Program-made: the position numbers and the translations under genes
The notes under the pieces: model-generated
The model's input: the letters and a program-made list of their open reading frames with translations, nothing else
What the model was told of the DNA's origin: nothing
The model's database searches: none
Source of the DNA: Hyphomicrobiales bacterium
GTDB lineage: Bacteria > Pseudomonadota > Alphaproteobacteria > Rhizobiales > Xanthobacteraceae
Assembly: GCA_003164375.1 (NCBI GenBank)
Contig: PLTE01000429.1
Coordinates: 1-7,705, forward strand
DNA length: 7,705 nucleotides
Direction of reading: 5' to 3'
In this document: piece after piece, positions 1-6,501 of the stretch
Layout of the letters: each line of letters opens with the position of its first letter
Position numbering within the stretch: the stretch's first letter is position 1

Positions 1-107
1 TCGGCTGTCACCGGTCGACGACCCTCGATGGGCGAGATAAGCGGAATATATTCCTGTCGGTGACGAGCATCAAGAGGGTGTCGCTAAAAAAATTACGTCG
101 CCTTTTG

Positions 108-210
108 CGTCATCCTGAGGTGCGCGCCATTGGCGCGCCTCGAAGGAGATCGGCTCCAACGCCTCGGCCGCACCCTTCGAGGCTCGCTGCGCTCGCGCCT
201 CAGGGTGACG
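108..210. repeat. Nested palindromic intergenic repeat, family A, copy 1
   Basis: Two inverted units face each other across about 24 bp (units 108-147 and 172-210). Each unit starts, read outward-in, with CGTCAYCCTGAGG and ends with CCTCGAAGG. Each unit can also fold by itself: in the left one, GCGCGCC (122-128) pairs with GGCGCGC (132-138) around a 3-nt loop, with TCCT (112-115) and AGGA (144-147) closing the base. The same core recurs at 1875-1968. Short extragenic palindromes of this sort are, as I recall, abundant in Bradyrhizobium-type genomes. It lies in the leader of the monooxygenase gene and could influence its transcript, but no role can be shown. Confidence 0.85.
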
Positions 211-281
211 GGGCGAGCTGTCCCGGCTCCCGATTTCAGATTAGAACAGCGCAAACCGAACGCATCACCCCACGGATGTCC

Positions 282-1301
282 ATGAAAAAAATCGGCTTCC
301 TGTCATTCGGCCATTGGACCGCGTCGCCGCAATCCCAAACACGATCGGCGTCCGATGCGCTCCTGCAATCGATTGATCTCGCCGTCGCGGCCGAGGCGCT
401 CGGCGCCGACGGGGCTTACTACCGCGTGCATCATTTTGCCCGCCAGCTCGGCTCGCCGTTCCCGCTGTTGGCGGCGGCCGGCGCCAAGACCACGCGGATC
501 GAGATCGGCACCGCGGTCATCGATATGCGCTACGAAAACCCGCTCTACATGGCGGAGGACGCGGGCGCAGCCGACCTCATCGCCGGCGGACGGCTGCAGC
601 TCGGCATCAGCCGCGGCTCGCCCGAGCAGGTGATCGACGGCTGGCGCTACTTCGGTTATGCGCCTGCCGAGGGCATGACCGATGCCGATATGGCCAGACG
701 CCACACCGAAGTCCTGCTCGATGTGCTGCGCGGCGAAGGTTTTGCGCGGCCGAACCCGCAACCGATGTTCCCGAATCCGCCCGGCCTGTTGCGGCTCGAG
801 CCGCATTCGGAGGGCCTGCGCGAGCGCATCTGGTGGGGCGCCGGCACCAATGCCACGGCTGAGTGGGCGGCCAAGCTCGGGATGAATCTGCAGAGCTCGA
901 CACTGAAGATCGACGAGAGCGGACGGCCGTTCCACGTCCAGCAGGCCGAGCAGATCCGGATCTTCCGCGCGGCGTGGAAGGCGGCCGGCCATGCGCGCGA
1001 GCCGCGGGTGTCGGTCAGCCGCAGCATCTTTGCGCTGATGGACGACCGCGACCGCATGTATTTCGGGCGCGGCGACAGCGACGACACCATCGGCTATCTC
1101 GGCGGCAACGAACGCGCCATTTTCGGCCGCAGCTATGCCGCCGAGCCGGATGTCCTCATCGAGCAACTGGCGAAAGACGAAGCCATCGCCGAGGCCGACA
1201 CGCTGCTGTTGACCGTGCCCAATCAGCTCGGCGTCGACTACTGCGCCCACACCATCGAGGCGATCCTGAAACATGTTGCGCCGGGGCTTGGCTGGCGCTG
1301 A
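282..1301 (+). CDS. LLM-class flavin-dependent oxidoreductase (luciferase-like monooxygenase)
   Basis: This 339-residue protein belongs to the bacterial luciferase-like family: TIM-barrel enzymes that use reduced FMN (some use F420) to oxygenate small organic substrates in the cytoplasm. Visible family features are the first barrel strand KKIGFLSFGHW (2-12), the segment YRVHHFARQL (47-56), TRIEIGTAVIDMRYENPL (71-88) and the strand-loop GRLQLGISRGSPEQ (103-116). The C-terminal part TLLLTVPNQLG is also typical, and the length is normal. I prefer ATG 282 because ACGGA lies about 6 nt upstream and related proteins, as I remember them, begin MKKIGF. ATG 276 would add two residues. The same frame is open back to the left edge of the window, through a palindromic repeat, but that extension is not protein-like. 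The gene stands alone on the + strand and points toward the small - strand gene. The family is certain; the substrate is unknown. Confidence 0.93.
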   Translation: MKKIGFLSFGHWTASPQSQTRSASDALLQSIDLAVAAEALGADGAYYRVHHFARQLGSPFPLLAAAGAKTTRIEIGTAVIDMRYENPLYMAEDAGAADLIAGGRLQLGISRGSPEQVIDGWRYFGYAPAEGMTDADMARRHTEVLLDVLRGEGFARPNPQPMFPNPPGLLRLEPHSEGLRERIWWGAGTNATAEWAAKLGMNLQSSTLKIDESGRPFHVQQAEQIRIFRAAWKAAGHAREPRVSVSRSIFALMDDRDRMYFGRGDSDDTIGYLGGNERAIFGRSYAAEPDVLIEQLAKDEAIAEADTLLLTVPNQLGVDYCAHTIEAILKHVAPGLGWR

Positions 1302-1521
1302 CGGCCTCAGCCCCGGGATCGTCGCGGCGCGTGTTGAGCCAATGCCGCACCGGATATTTTCAGGAAGCGGGAACAGCCGCACCGCCCGATCGCGGGCGGC
1401 GCCAGCACTTCCGCTTTCGGGGCTAACGCACGTGGTTGGATCTGATGCCGGATCAACCCCGGTCGCGGATGACCCAAAACGAACATCCGGGATGAGCGGC
1501 GCTTGACGCTAACGAAGTCTC
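1302..1521. other. Convergent intergenic spacer without recognised gene
   Basis: This is the gap between the ends of the + strand monooxygenase and the - strand small gene. I see no convincing reading frame in it. The only frame passing through (from 1273 to 1506 on +) begins inside the monooxygenase gene and has an Arg/Ser/Pro-rich composition typical of a shadow frame. An 8-bp GC-rich inverted repeat (1281-1288 with 1309-1316) straddles the monooxygenase stop but has no T run behind it. Confidence 0.5.
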
Positions 1522-1701
1522 CTAATTCGCAGGTTTCGTTTCTTTAATGCACACGGTAGAGGCTGGCGTTGCGTTTGGCGGGCAATCCCAATCAGGACCA
1601 AAACCCATTTGATGGAATGGACGGCCGGTCATGGCCCCCAGCGATATCCCCGCTAAAATAATAACAACGGCGGCAATCGCAGGAATTTCGCGGCGCATCA
1701 T
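1522..1701 (-). CDS. Small single-span membrane or exported protein, 59 aa, hypothetical
   Basis: Reading the - strand from ATG at 1701 to TAG at 1522 gives 59 residues. The layout is a short basic start (MMRRE), a hydrophobic stretch of about 18 residues (IPAIAAVVIILAGISLGA, 6-23), then a polar tail containing GFGPDWDC, a second cysteine in the segment STVCIKE, and the C-terminus KPAN. This reads as an N-terminal anchor or uncleaved signal followed by a small periplasmic domain, in which C40 and C51 could form a disulfide. A weak ribosome site (GAGAG) lies 3 nt before the ATG. I recall similar short proteins with a G-P-x-W-D-C motif in Bradyrhizobium genomes but know no function. The two adjacent ATG codons make the exact start uncertain by one residue. 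The gene faces the monooxygenase gene across about 220 bp. Confidence 0.62.
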   Translation of the reverse strand: MMRREIPAIAAVVIILAGISLGAMTGRPFHQMGFGPDWDCPPNATPASTVCIKETKPAN

Positions 1702-1874
1702 CGGCTCTCAATAGGCCACGTCGGTTGGCGACCTCTTTCATATCAGTTCATTGGTGGAATGTCGCCTATTGACCCATCGCCTCATTTCGCCGCGCTGCAG
1801 AATTCGGTCGCTATCGAGGCATAGCGGAGGACATTGATCAAGCTGCACCAAACACGCTCGACAATGCTGTATCC

Positions 1875-1968
1875 GTCACCCTGAGGTGCGAGCGTAGCGA
1901 GCCTCGAAGGGCGACGGCCCGGGCCGTGCATCCTTCGAGGGCCGCTTCGCGGCCACCTCAGGATGACG
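1875..1968. repeat. Nested palindromic intergenic repeat, family A, copy 2
   Basis: This is the second copy of the element seen at 108-210. The left unit (from 1875) starts CGTCACCCTGAGG and the right unit, read on the - strand from 1968, starts CGTCATCCTGAGG; both run on to CCTCGAAGG. Each has its own small hairpin (GCGAGC/GCGAGC-type on the left, GGCCGCGAAGCGGCC on the right). The centre is a perfect 14-bp palindrome, ACGGCCCGGGCCGT (1914-1927), so the whole element can fold as one long cruciform. It sits directly at the end of the CoA-transferase beta gene and overlaps its last codons. It may act as a transcript-end or mRNA-stabilising structure, which is inference. Confidence 0.87.
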
Positions 1969-2728
1969 GAACGGCGGCTTCGATACCGAACACGTTTTTG
2001 GCGAATTGCGGATAGACCTCGGCCACCATCGGCGCGACCACGGAGCGCATCAGGAGCAGCGTGTTGGCGGACGGCGCCGGCGTCACCGGCACGTCATCCG
2101 GCCGGTCGAAGTCGAAGCCGGTGTTGTCGAGCACCTCTTCGACGCTATGACCCGGATGAACGCTCTTGAGGCGAAAGCGCCTGCGCGCGCGGTCGAAATT
2201 GAACAGGCAGCGGTTGGTGACGAGCGCGACCGGGCCGCCGGGACGAAAAACATTGTCCGGGCTGCCGCCGGGCGCGCTGATGAAATCGACCTTCGGCACC
2301 AGCGTGCGGCGCGAATGTTCGACGCGGAACAGGATCACTTTCGGCACCACGTAATAGAGATAGGCCGAGCCGAACGAGCCGGGGAAACGCGCCTTCGGGT
2401 GATCGTAATCGCCGACGCTGACCAGATTGATATTGCCCGCGCCGTCGATCTGGCCGCCGGACAGAAAGAACACGTCGATGCGGCCCTGCCCCGCGCAATC
2501 GAACAGTTCGCGCGCGCCGTCGGTGAAGAAGGTGTGATCGCGGCTGCCGAGGAGCGAGACGTAGGGCGTGCCGCCGCCCTTCTCGCGCGCGAGCAGCGCC
2601 GCTGTCGCCGGGATCGGCGAGGCGGCGCCGACCGCGACGTGGCGCACATTTTGGCGCACGTCACCGATCAGCCGGCAGATCACGTCGGCGAGCAGTTCCT
2701 CGTCGCGAAAGGATTCAGTCACGCGCAC
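1958..2728 (-). CDS. CoA-transferase family I, beta subunit (GctB/IpdB-like)
   Basis: This 256-residue protein resembles the beta subunit of glutaconate CoA-transferase and of IpdB, the partner of the cholesterol ring-cleaving hydrolase IpdA. Recognisable parts are GRIDVFFLSGGQIDGAGNIN (82-101), the RFPGS loop (114-118), VPKVDFISAPGG (144-155) and the late segment with VHPGHSVEEVLDNTGFDF, close to the HPGVTPxxxxxxTxF signature of these subunits. At the usual site of the catalytic glutamate (the EAGG turn of GctB) I align SLLGS (58-62), so the glutamate seems absent, as reported for IpdB. The start is GTG at 2728 with no clear ribosome site; GTG 2722 is an alternative. The final Ser-Ser and the stop codon come from a palindromic repeat. 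The alpha-subunit gene lies upstream, separated by 109 bp that include another repeat. Family sure, reaction unknown. Confidence 0.88.
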   Translation of the reverse strand: MRVTESFRDEELLADVICRLIGDVRQNVRHVAVGAASPIPATAALLAREKGGGTPYVSLLGSRDHTFFTDGARELFDCAGQGRIDVFFLSGGQIDGAGNINLVSVGDYDHPKARFPGSFGSAYLYYVVPKVILFRVEHSRRTLVPKVDFISAPGGSPDNVFRPGGPVALVTNRCLFNFDRARRRFRLKSVHPGHSVEEVLDNTGFDFDRPDDVPVTPAPSANTLLLMRSVVAPMVAEVYPQFAKNVFGIEAAVPSS

Positions 2729-2738
2729 ACCATTGTTT

Positions 2739-2823
2739 CGTCATGCCCGGCCTTGTGCCGGGCATCCACGTCTTCCTATCAACAAAAAAGTCGTGGATAG
2801 CCGGAACAAGTCCGGCCATGACG
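2739..2823. repeat. Palindromic intergenic repeat, family B, complete copy
   Basis: Two 32-bp arms (2739-2770 and, inverted, 2792-2823) flank a 21-bp centre. Both arms run CGTCATGSCCGG ... CCGG ... ATCCACG, and each has its own GC hairpin, for example GCCCGG with CCGGGC in the left arm. A third copy of the same 32-bp arm occupies 7674-7705 at the right edge of the window. The element fills most of the gap between the alpha and beta CoA-transferase genes, so it would be transcribed within any shared message. It is a short extragenic palindrome without coding capacity, of a type I recall from Bradyrhizobium and Rhodopseudomonas. Confidence 0.88.
2784..2823 (-). terminator. Possible intrinsic terminator inside the repeat, behind the alpha gene
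   Basis: Read on the - strand, the right arm of the repeat folds as ATGGCCGG paired with CCGGCTAT around a 7-nt loop. The outer CGT/ACG can extend the stem past a small internal loop, then come AC and six T (2784-2789 on +). That is the shape of a rho-independent terminator just 15 bp after the alpha-subunit stop codon. Because the beta gene follows, it may only attenuate transcription. The stem is imperfect (one G-U pair and an internal loop), so this is a tentative call. Confidence 0.4.
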
Positions 2824-2837
2824 ACCGAGGGGCGTGC

Positions 2838-3656
2838 TCACGCCGCGCGCTTCTCATAAACATACGTATCCAAATACTCGGCGAAGCCCTCGGCCGTTGC
2901 GGCGAGCCGCGCGTATTCGGTCATATGCGCGGCGTCGATGCCGTAGTGGTCCGGCAAGGGCAGCGGCCAGGCGCCGCGCGGCTCGACGGCTATCGCCTCG
3001 ACATAGAAGCCCGGCAGGGAGCCTGCGGCGAGAACGGGATCGCGCAACAGATCGCCGTCGTGCAGTTTCTCCGCGGTGACAATGGTCTTTGCCGCCGCAT
3101 GCGCCATGGCGATCAGTTCGCGCTGGGTACCAACGAAGACGTTGCCGAAGCGGTCGGCGAGCGGCGCGTGAAACAGCGCGACGTCCGGCTTGAGCGCCGG
3201 CAACAGCACGATCGGATCGTTATCGCCGAACGGGTTGTCGACGACTTTCCAGTCGAGCCGGTGCGCCAGCACGTCCGAGCCGATCAGGCCGCGCAGCGGC
3301 ATGAACGGCACGCCCTTCTCGGCGGCCTGGAATTGCGCATGCAGCGCCGGGCAGGTCGCATCCAGCATGCGGATGGTGCCGCCAAGAATCGCCGCGGTGA
3401 AGCGCGGCGCCTGGCCGAATTCGCCGAGGCTGACGGCGGAGGTTTCCAGCGTCGCGATGCAGCCTGCGCCGATTAAGAGATCTGCCTGCAGCGTCGAGGT
3501 CGGCAGCGCGACCAGATGCAGATTCTTGACGCCGCGCCGGATCAGCGCGCGGGTCGCCGCCATCGGCACGCCCGAGCTTTCGCGCGGCACCGCCAGCATG
3601 GCGCCGTCGGCAATCGACTCGAGGGCTTCGTCGAGGGTGCGGGCAATCACCGGCAT
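2838..3656 (-). CDS. CoA-transferase family I, alpha subunit (GctA/IpdA-like)
   Basis: The 272-residue product matches the alpha subunit of glutaconate CoA-transferase-type enzymes and IpdA. Landmarks are LIRRGVKNLHLVALPTST (38-55), a glycine-rich LIGAGCI (61-67), GVPFMPLRGLIGSDVL (115-130), DVALFHAPLADRFGNV (the D-xAxxHxxxADxxGN signature), ELIAMAHAAAKTIVTAEKL and a C-terminal HYGID ... EYLDTYVYE like the end of IpdA. Such subunits pair with a beta subunit, here encoded next, to transfer CoA between acyl groups or, in IpdAB, to open a ring hydrolytically on a CoA thioester. Where IpdA has its essential glutamate, my hand alignment gives Asp99. The ATG start at 3656 fixes a standard N-terminus, although no strong ribosome site precedes it. 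It follows the molybdenum hydroxylase large-subunit gene after 65 bp that contain a small hairpin repeat. Confidence 0.87.
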   Translation of the reverse strand: MPVIARTLDEALESIADGAMLAVPRESSGVPMAATRALIRRGVKNLHLVALPTSTLQADLLIGAGCIATLETSAVSLGEFGQAPRFTAAILGGTIRMLDATCPALHAQFQAAEKGVPFMPLRGLIGSDVLAHRLDWKVVDNPFGDNDPIVLLPALKPDVALFHAPLADRFGNVFVGTQRELIAMAHAAAKTIVTAEKLHDGDLLRDPVLAAGSLPGFYVEAIAVEPRGAWPLPLPDHYGIDAAHMTEYARLAATAEGFAEYLDTYVYEKRAA

Positions 3657-3682
3657 GGACCGAGACTACACCGCGGCGCGTC

Positions 3683-3711
3683 GGGTGGGCAAAGCAAGGC
3701 GATGCCCACCC
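3683..3711. repeat. Short hairpin repeat (GGGTGGGCA ... TGCCCACCC)
   Basis: A perfect 9-bp inverted repeat (3683-3691 with 3703-3711) encloses an 11-nt loop. It sits in the 65-bp gap between the hydroxylase large-subunit stop and the CoA-transferase alpha start. The sequence resembles a common intergenic GGTGGGCA ... TGCCCACC hairpin that I recall from Bradyrhizobium genomes. No T run follows on the - strand, so a simple intrinsic terminator is unlikely. It could stabilise the 3' end of the upstream message. Confidence 0.75.
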
Positions 3712-3721
3712 CACAATTTCT

Positions 3722-6007
3722 TCACGACAACGCCGATTTCACATTGTCCGGCGAGAACGGCACGCGGCGGATGCGCACGCCGGTGGCGTCGAACACGGCG
3801 TTGGCGATCGCGGCCGCTATAGGTCGGCTCGACGGTTCGCCGGCGCCGGACGACGCGATCTCCGGATGGTTGATCAGCACCACGTCGATCTGGTCCGGCG
3901 TCTCGGTGATGTCGAGGATCGGATAGGTCAGCCAGTCGACGCTGGTCACGGCCTTGGTGTCGAACTTGACCTCTTCCCACAGCGTGCGGCTGATGCCTTG
4001 CACGATGTTGCCCTCGACCGTCATGCGGATGCCGTCCGGATTGATGATCTGGCCGCAATCATGCGCCACCGTGAACTTGCGCACCCAGATCTTGCCGCTG
4101 GTGCGGTCGATATCGACCTCGGCGATCATGGCCACCCGCGTGCCGTTTCGTTGTGCGTAAGCGATGCCGCGGCCGGAGACTTTTTCGCCGCTCTGGTCCT
4201 TGCGCGGCGACGGCCGCGTCTGCCAGCCCGCCTTCTCCGCTGCCGCCTTGATCACGGCGACGTCGCGCGGGTCCTTGACGTAACGCAGGCGGAATTCGAT
4301 GGCGTCGACGTTTAAGGCCGCGGCCACTTCGTCCATGAAGGATTCGCTGGCGAAATGGATTTGCGGCCCGACCGGATCGCGCAGATGCGAGGTGCGCAGC
4401 GGCGAAGCGCGGTCAAGGAGCGGCGGGATCACCTCCCAGGCGGTGCGCTTATTGGCAAACGCGTAAGACTCCGCCGGGATGCCGAAGCCGTCGCCCGATT
4501 TCAGATCGACGCCGAGCGTCTGGCCGGCCAGCGTGTCGTAGGGCTTGCTGCCGTTGGTATCGACGTCGACGCGGGAGAACGCCTTGCTCAAGAAATCATA
4601 GGCAATGACATTGCCGGCGGCGTCGAGCGCGGCGCGGGCTTTGTGGATCGAGGCGGGGCCCTTTGGGTCCCAGCCGGTGCCTTGGTTGCGCATATATTGC
4701 ACGCGCACCGGCTTGCCGACCGCTTTGGCGAGGACGGCTGCATCCATCGCCGCGTCGTCGGCGTCGTTCCTGCCATAGGAACCGGGACCCGGCGTCCAGA
4801 TGACGTGGACATTGTCCTCCGGCATTTGCAGCATCGCCGCCAGCCCTGAGCGCACGAAGTGCGATTTCTGCGTCCCGCTCCAGCAGGTGGCGTGACCGTC
4901 TTTGATCTCCACCAGCGAACAGGCCGGTCCCATGCTGGCATGCGATTGGAAAGGCCATTCGTATTCGGCCTCGATGACGCGCGCGGCGGATTTGAACGCG
5001 TCGTCGACATTACCGGTCTCCGCCGGCTCCACCTGGCGCTTGCGCGAAGGTTCTTTACGGATGTGATCGTAAAGCGCTGCCTGCGCCGGGAACGGCGGCG
5101 CGGTATTCGACCACTCGACCTTGAGGAGTTGCGCTGCCTGGATGGCGTCCCATTCCTTGTCGGCAACGACGCCGAGGAAGCCGTTGTTCCAGACCACTTT
5201 GGCGGTCGGGATATGTTTGATCGACGTCTCGTCGACCTTCACCGGCACGGTGCCGGCGATGTCGGGCCGGATCATGCGGCCATGCACCATGCCCGGCACC
5301 TTGATGTCGGTGCAGAAGTCCTGCTGCGCGAACACCTTTGGCGCGATGTCCTGGCGCTTGATCGGGAGGCCGACGATCTTGTGGGTCTTCGGATCTTTCG
5401 GCTTCGCCTGGCCCGGCGCGTAAAGCGGATTGCCGTATTTGCCGTTCCAGTCGAGATGAACGTTGAAGAAGCGTCCGCCGATGAGTTCGGCGTAGCTGAC
5501 TTTTTTGTTGGCGTCAGCCGTGGCATGCACAACGCCGTCGGTCACCGTCAATTGCTCGGCGGGAAGGCCGAGCTTGTCGGCAGCCATCTGCACCAATACG
5601 CGGCGGGCTTCGGCGGCGGCGACCCGCATCTGCTTGCCGCCTTCCTGCAAGCCGGTCGAGCCGGAGGCGCCGCCTTGATTGACGCTATTGGCGGTGTCGC
5701 CCATGATTACGGTGACGGCGCCAAACGGCACATCAAGCTCTTCGGCTACGATCTGACCGACCGCGACGAACAGCCCCTGCCCCATATCCATCTTGCCGAA
5801 AAAAGCGGCGATGGTACCGTCGGCATTGACCGCGATGTAGGACGACAACTGGTCGGGCGTCAGCGGCGGTTTTGCCGCGGCAATCATCGCCTCGTCGGCG
5901 CGGGCTGAATCGAAGCCGATCGGCGCACCGAACGAAACCACCAGGGCACCGCCGGCTTTGAGAAGTGCGCGGCGCGAGAAGTTGGCTGATTTTTCAAATT
6001 TGGTCAT
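3722..6007 (-). CDS. Molybdopterin-binding large subunit, xanthine dehydrogenase family (IorB-like), Tat-exported
   Basis: This 761-residue protein is the catalytic subunit of a two-subunit molybdenum hydroxylase like isoquinoline 1-oxidoreductase: it hydroxylates a substrate carbon with oxygen from water, using a molybdopterin dinucleotide cofactor. A twin-arginine signal SRRALLK (11-17) plus a hydrophobic run and ARA-D near residue 37 predicts Tat export to the periplasm. Motifs in order: GKMDMGQGLF (71-80), NQGGASGSTG (110-119), the hammerhead-like region around 230-300, GPGSYGRNDADDAAMDAA (407-424), HDCGQIINPDG (649-659) and GAGEP (721-725), whose E724 is the expected catalytic base. The length and permuted order fit IorB. 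ATG 6007 was chosen because GAGGGGG lies 6 nt upstream and the Tat signal starts there; a 26-residue extension would overlap the small-subunit gene. No cytochrome c domain is fused. Substrate unknown. Confidence 0.94.
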   Translation of the reverse strand: MTKFEKSANFSRRALLKAGGALVVSFGAPIGFDSARADEAMIAAAKPPLTPDQLSSYIAVNADGTIAAFFGKMDMGQGLFVAVGQIVAEELDVPFGAVTVIMGDTANSVNQGGASGSTGLQEGGKQMRVAAAEARRVLVQMAADKLGLPAEQLTVTDGVVHATADANKKVSYAELIGGRFFNVHLDWNGKYGNPLYAPGQAKPKDPKTHKIVGLPIKRQDIAPKVFAQQDFCTDIKVPGMVHGRMIRPDIAGTVPVKVDETSIKHIPTAKVVWNNGFLGVVADKEWDAIQAAQLLKVEWSNTAPPFPAQAALYDHIRKEPSRKRQVEPAETGNVDDAFKSAARVIEAEYEWPFQSHASMGPACSLVEIKDGHATCWSGTQKSHFVRSGLAAMLQMPEDNVHVIWTPGPGSYGRNDADDAAMDAAVLAKAVGKPVRVQYMRNQGTGWDPKGPASIHKARAALDAAGNVIAYDFLSKAFSRVDVDTNGSKPYDTLAGQTLGVDLKSGDGFGIPAESYAFANKRTAWEVIPPLLDRASPLRTSHLRDPVGPQIHFASESFMDEVAAALNVDAIEFRLRYVKDPRDVAVIKAAAEKAGWQTRPSPRKDQSGEKVSGRGIAYAQRNGTRVAMIAEVDIDRTSGKIWVRKFTVAHDCGQIINPDGIRMTVEGNIVQGISRTLWEEVKFDTKAVTSVDWLTYPILDITETPDQIDVVLINHPEIASSGAGEPSSRPIAAAIANAVFDATGVRIRRVPFSPDNVKSALS

Positions 6008-6013
6008 GACGTA

Positions 6014-6020
6014 CCCCCTC
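6014..6020 (-). promoter_or_regulatory. Ribosome binding site of the large-subunit gene, overlapping the upstream stop
   Basis: On the - strand GAGGGGG lies 6 nt before ATG 6007. Its first two bases are the last two bases of the small-subunit TGA stop (6021-6019). This arrangement favours translational coupling of the two hydroxylase subunits and decides the start of the large subunit against the longer upstream frame. Confidence 0.8.
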
Positions 6021-6486
6021 AACCCATCATCGCGGCGGCGCGCTTGACCGCGCGCAGAATGGCCACATGGGTGCCGCAGCGGCACTTCAGTCCTTCGAGC
6101 GCGCTTTTGATTTCAGTTTCGGTCGGCTTCTTCTTGTCGCGCAGGAAGGCTGCTGCCGTCATGATCCAGCCGTTGATGCAGTAGCCGCATTGCGGCACTT
6201 GCTCTTCGACGTAAGCCGTTTGCAGCGGATGCGGTTTTTCCGGCGTGCCGAGACCGGCGAGCGTGACGATCTTGCCGTCGCCCACCGCGGACAGCGGCGT
6301 GATGCAGGAGCGGATCGGCTGGCCGTCCAAATGCACGGTGCAGGCGCCGCATTGGGCGAGCCCGCAGCCGAAATGCGGATTGTTGAGCCCGATATCGTCA
6401 CACAGCGCGTAAAGCAGCGGCATATCCGCGTCGGCCTCCACGCTATGGACCGTACCGTTGACGTTCAACGAAAACTTTTGGTTCAT
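6019..6486 (-). CDS. 2Fe-2S small subunit of molybdenum hydroxylase (IorA-like)
   Basis: The 155-residue protein carries the two iron-sulfur clusters that move electrons away from the molybdenum site of its partner. The N-terminal plant-type ferredoxin domain has C41, C46 and C49 (GCGLAQCGACTVHLDG) and C61. The C-terminal all-helical domain has CGYC (C100, C103) and CRCG (C135, C137), the standard second cluster. The size is typical for IorA and CoxS-like subunits. It has no signal peptide, so it probably crosses the membrane folded with the Tat-bearing large subunit (known for related enzymes, inferred here). ATG 6486 is preceded by GGAGG at a distance of 10 nt. The frame stays open 35 codons further upstream, but without family similarity. 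The large-subunit gene starts 11 bp after its stop. A FAD subunit is absent, as in other IorAB-type enzymes. Confidence 0.96.
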   Translation of the reverse strand: MNQKFSLNVNGTVHSVEADADMPLLYALCDDIGLNNPHFGCGLAQCGACTVHLDGQPIRSCITPLSAVGDGKIVTLAGLGTPEKPHPLQTAYVEEQVPQCGYCINGWIMTAAAFLRDKKKPTETEIKSALEGLKCRCGTHVAILRAVKRAAAMMG

Positions 6487-6496
6487 GATCGGACAT

Positions 6497-6501
6497 CCTC
6501 C
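6497..6501 (-). promoter_or_regulatory. Strong ribosome binding site of the 2Fe-2S subunit gene
   Basis: GGAGG on the - strand lies 10 nt before ATG 6486. It is the clearest Shine-Dalgarno sequence in the window, and it fixes the start at MNQKF rather than 35 codons upstream. Confidence 0.8.

Noticed and set aside
1281..1316. 8-bp GC-rich inverted repeat (CCGGGGCT/AGCCCCGG) across the monooxygenase stop codon
   Set aside because: 20-nt loop and no T run; could be chance in GC-rich DNA.
303..1382. - strand frame of 359 codons opposite the monooxygenase
   Set aside because: Shadow of the luciferase-like gene; composition is Arg/Ala/Gly-rich and shows no motif.
1708..1772. 9-bp inverted repeat TCAATAGGC/GCCTATTGA upstream of the small gene, considered as an operator
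   Set aside because: The arms are 47 bp apart and there is no supporting promoter or regulator; probably chance.
108..2823. Repeats considered as a CRISPR array or transposon ends
   Set aside because: Copies are few, widely spaced, self-palindromic and without regular spacers or a transposase gene, so they are extragenic palindromes.
2006..3476. Two + strand frames (2006-2800 and 2568-3476) opposite the CoA-transferase genes
   Set aside because: Both are antisense to subunits with strong family signatures and run through a palindromic repeat.
4859..5908. Long + strand open frame (349 codons) opposite the hydroxylase large subunit
   Set aside because: It is antisense to a gene with clear family motifs, and its product is low-complexity, His/Arg/Asp-rich. 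High GC content creates such frames.
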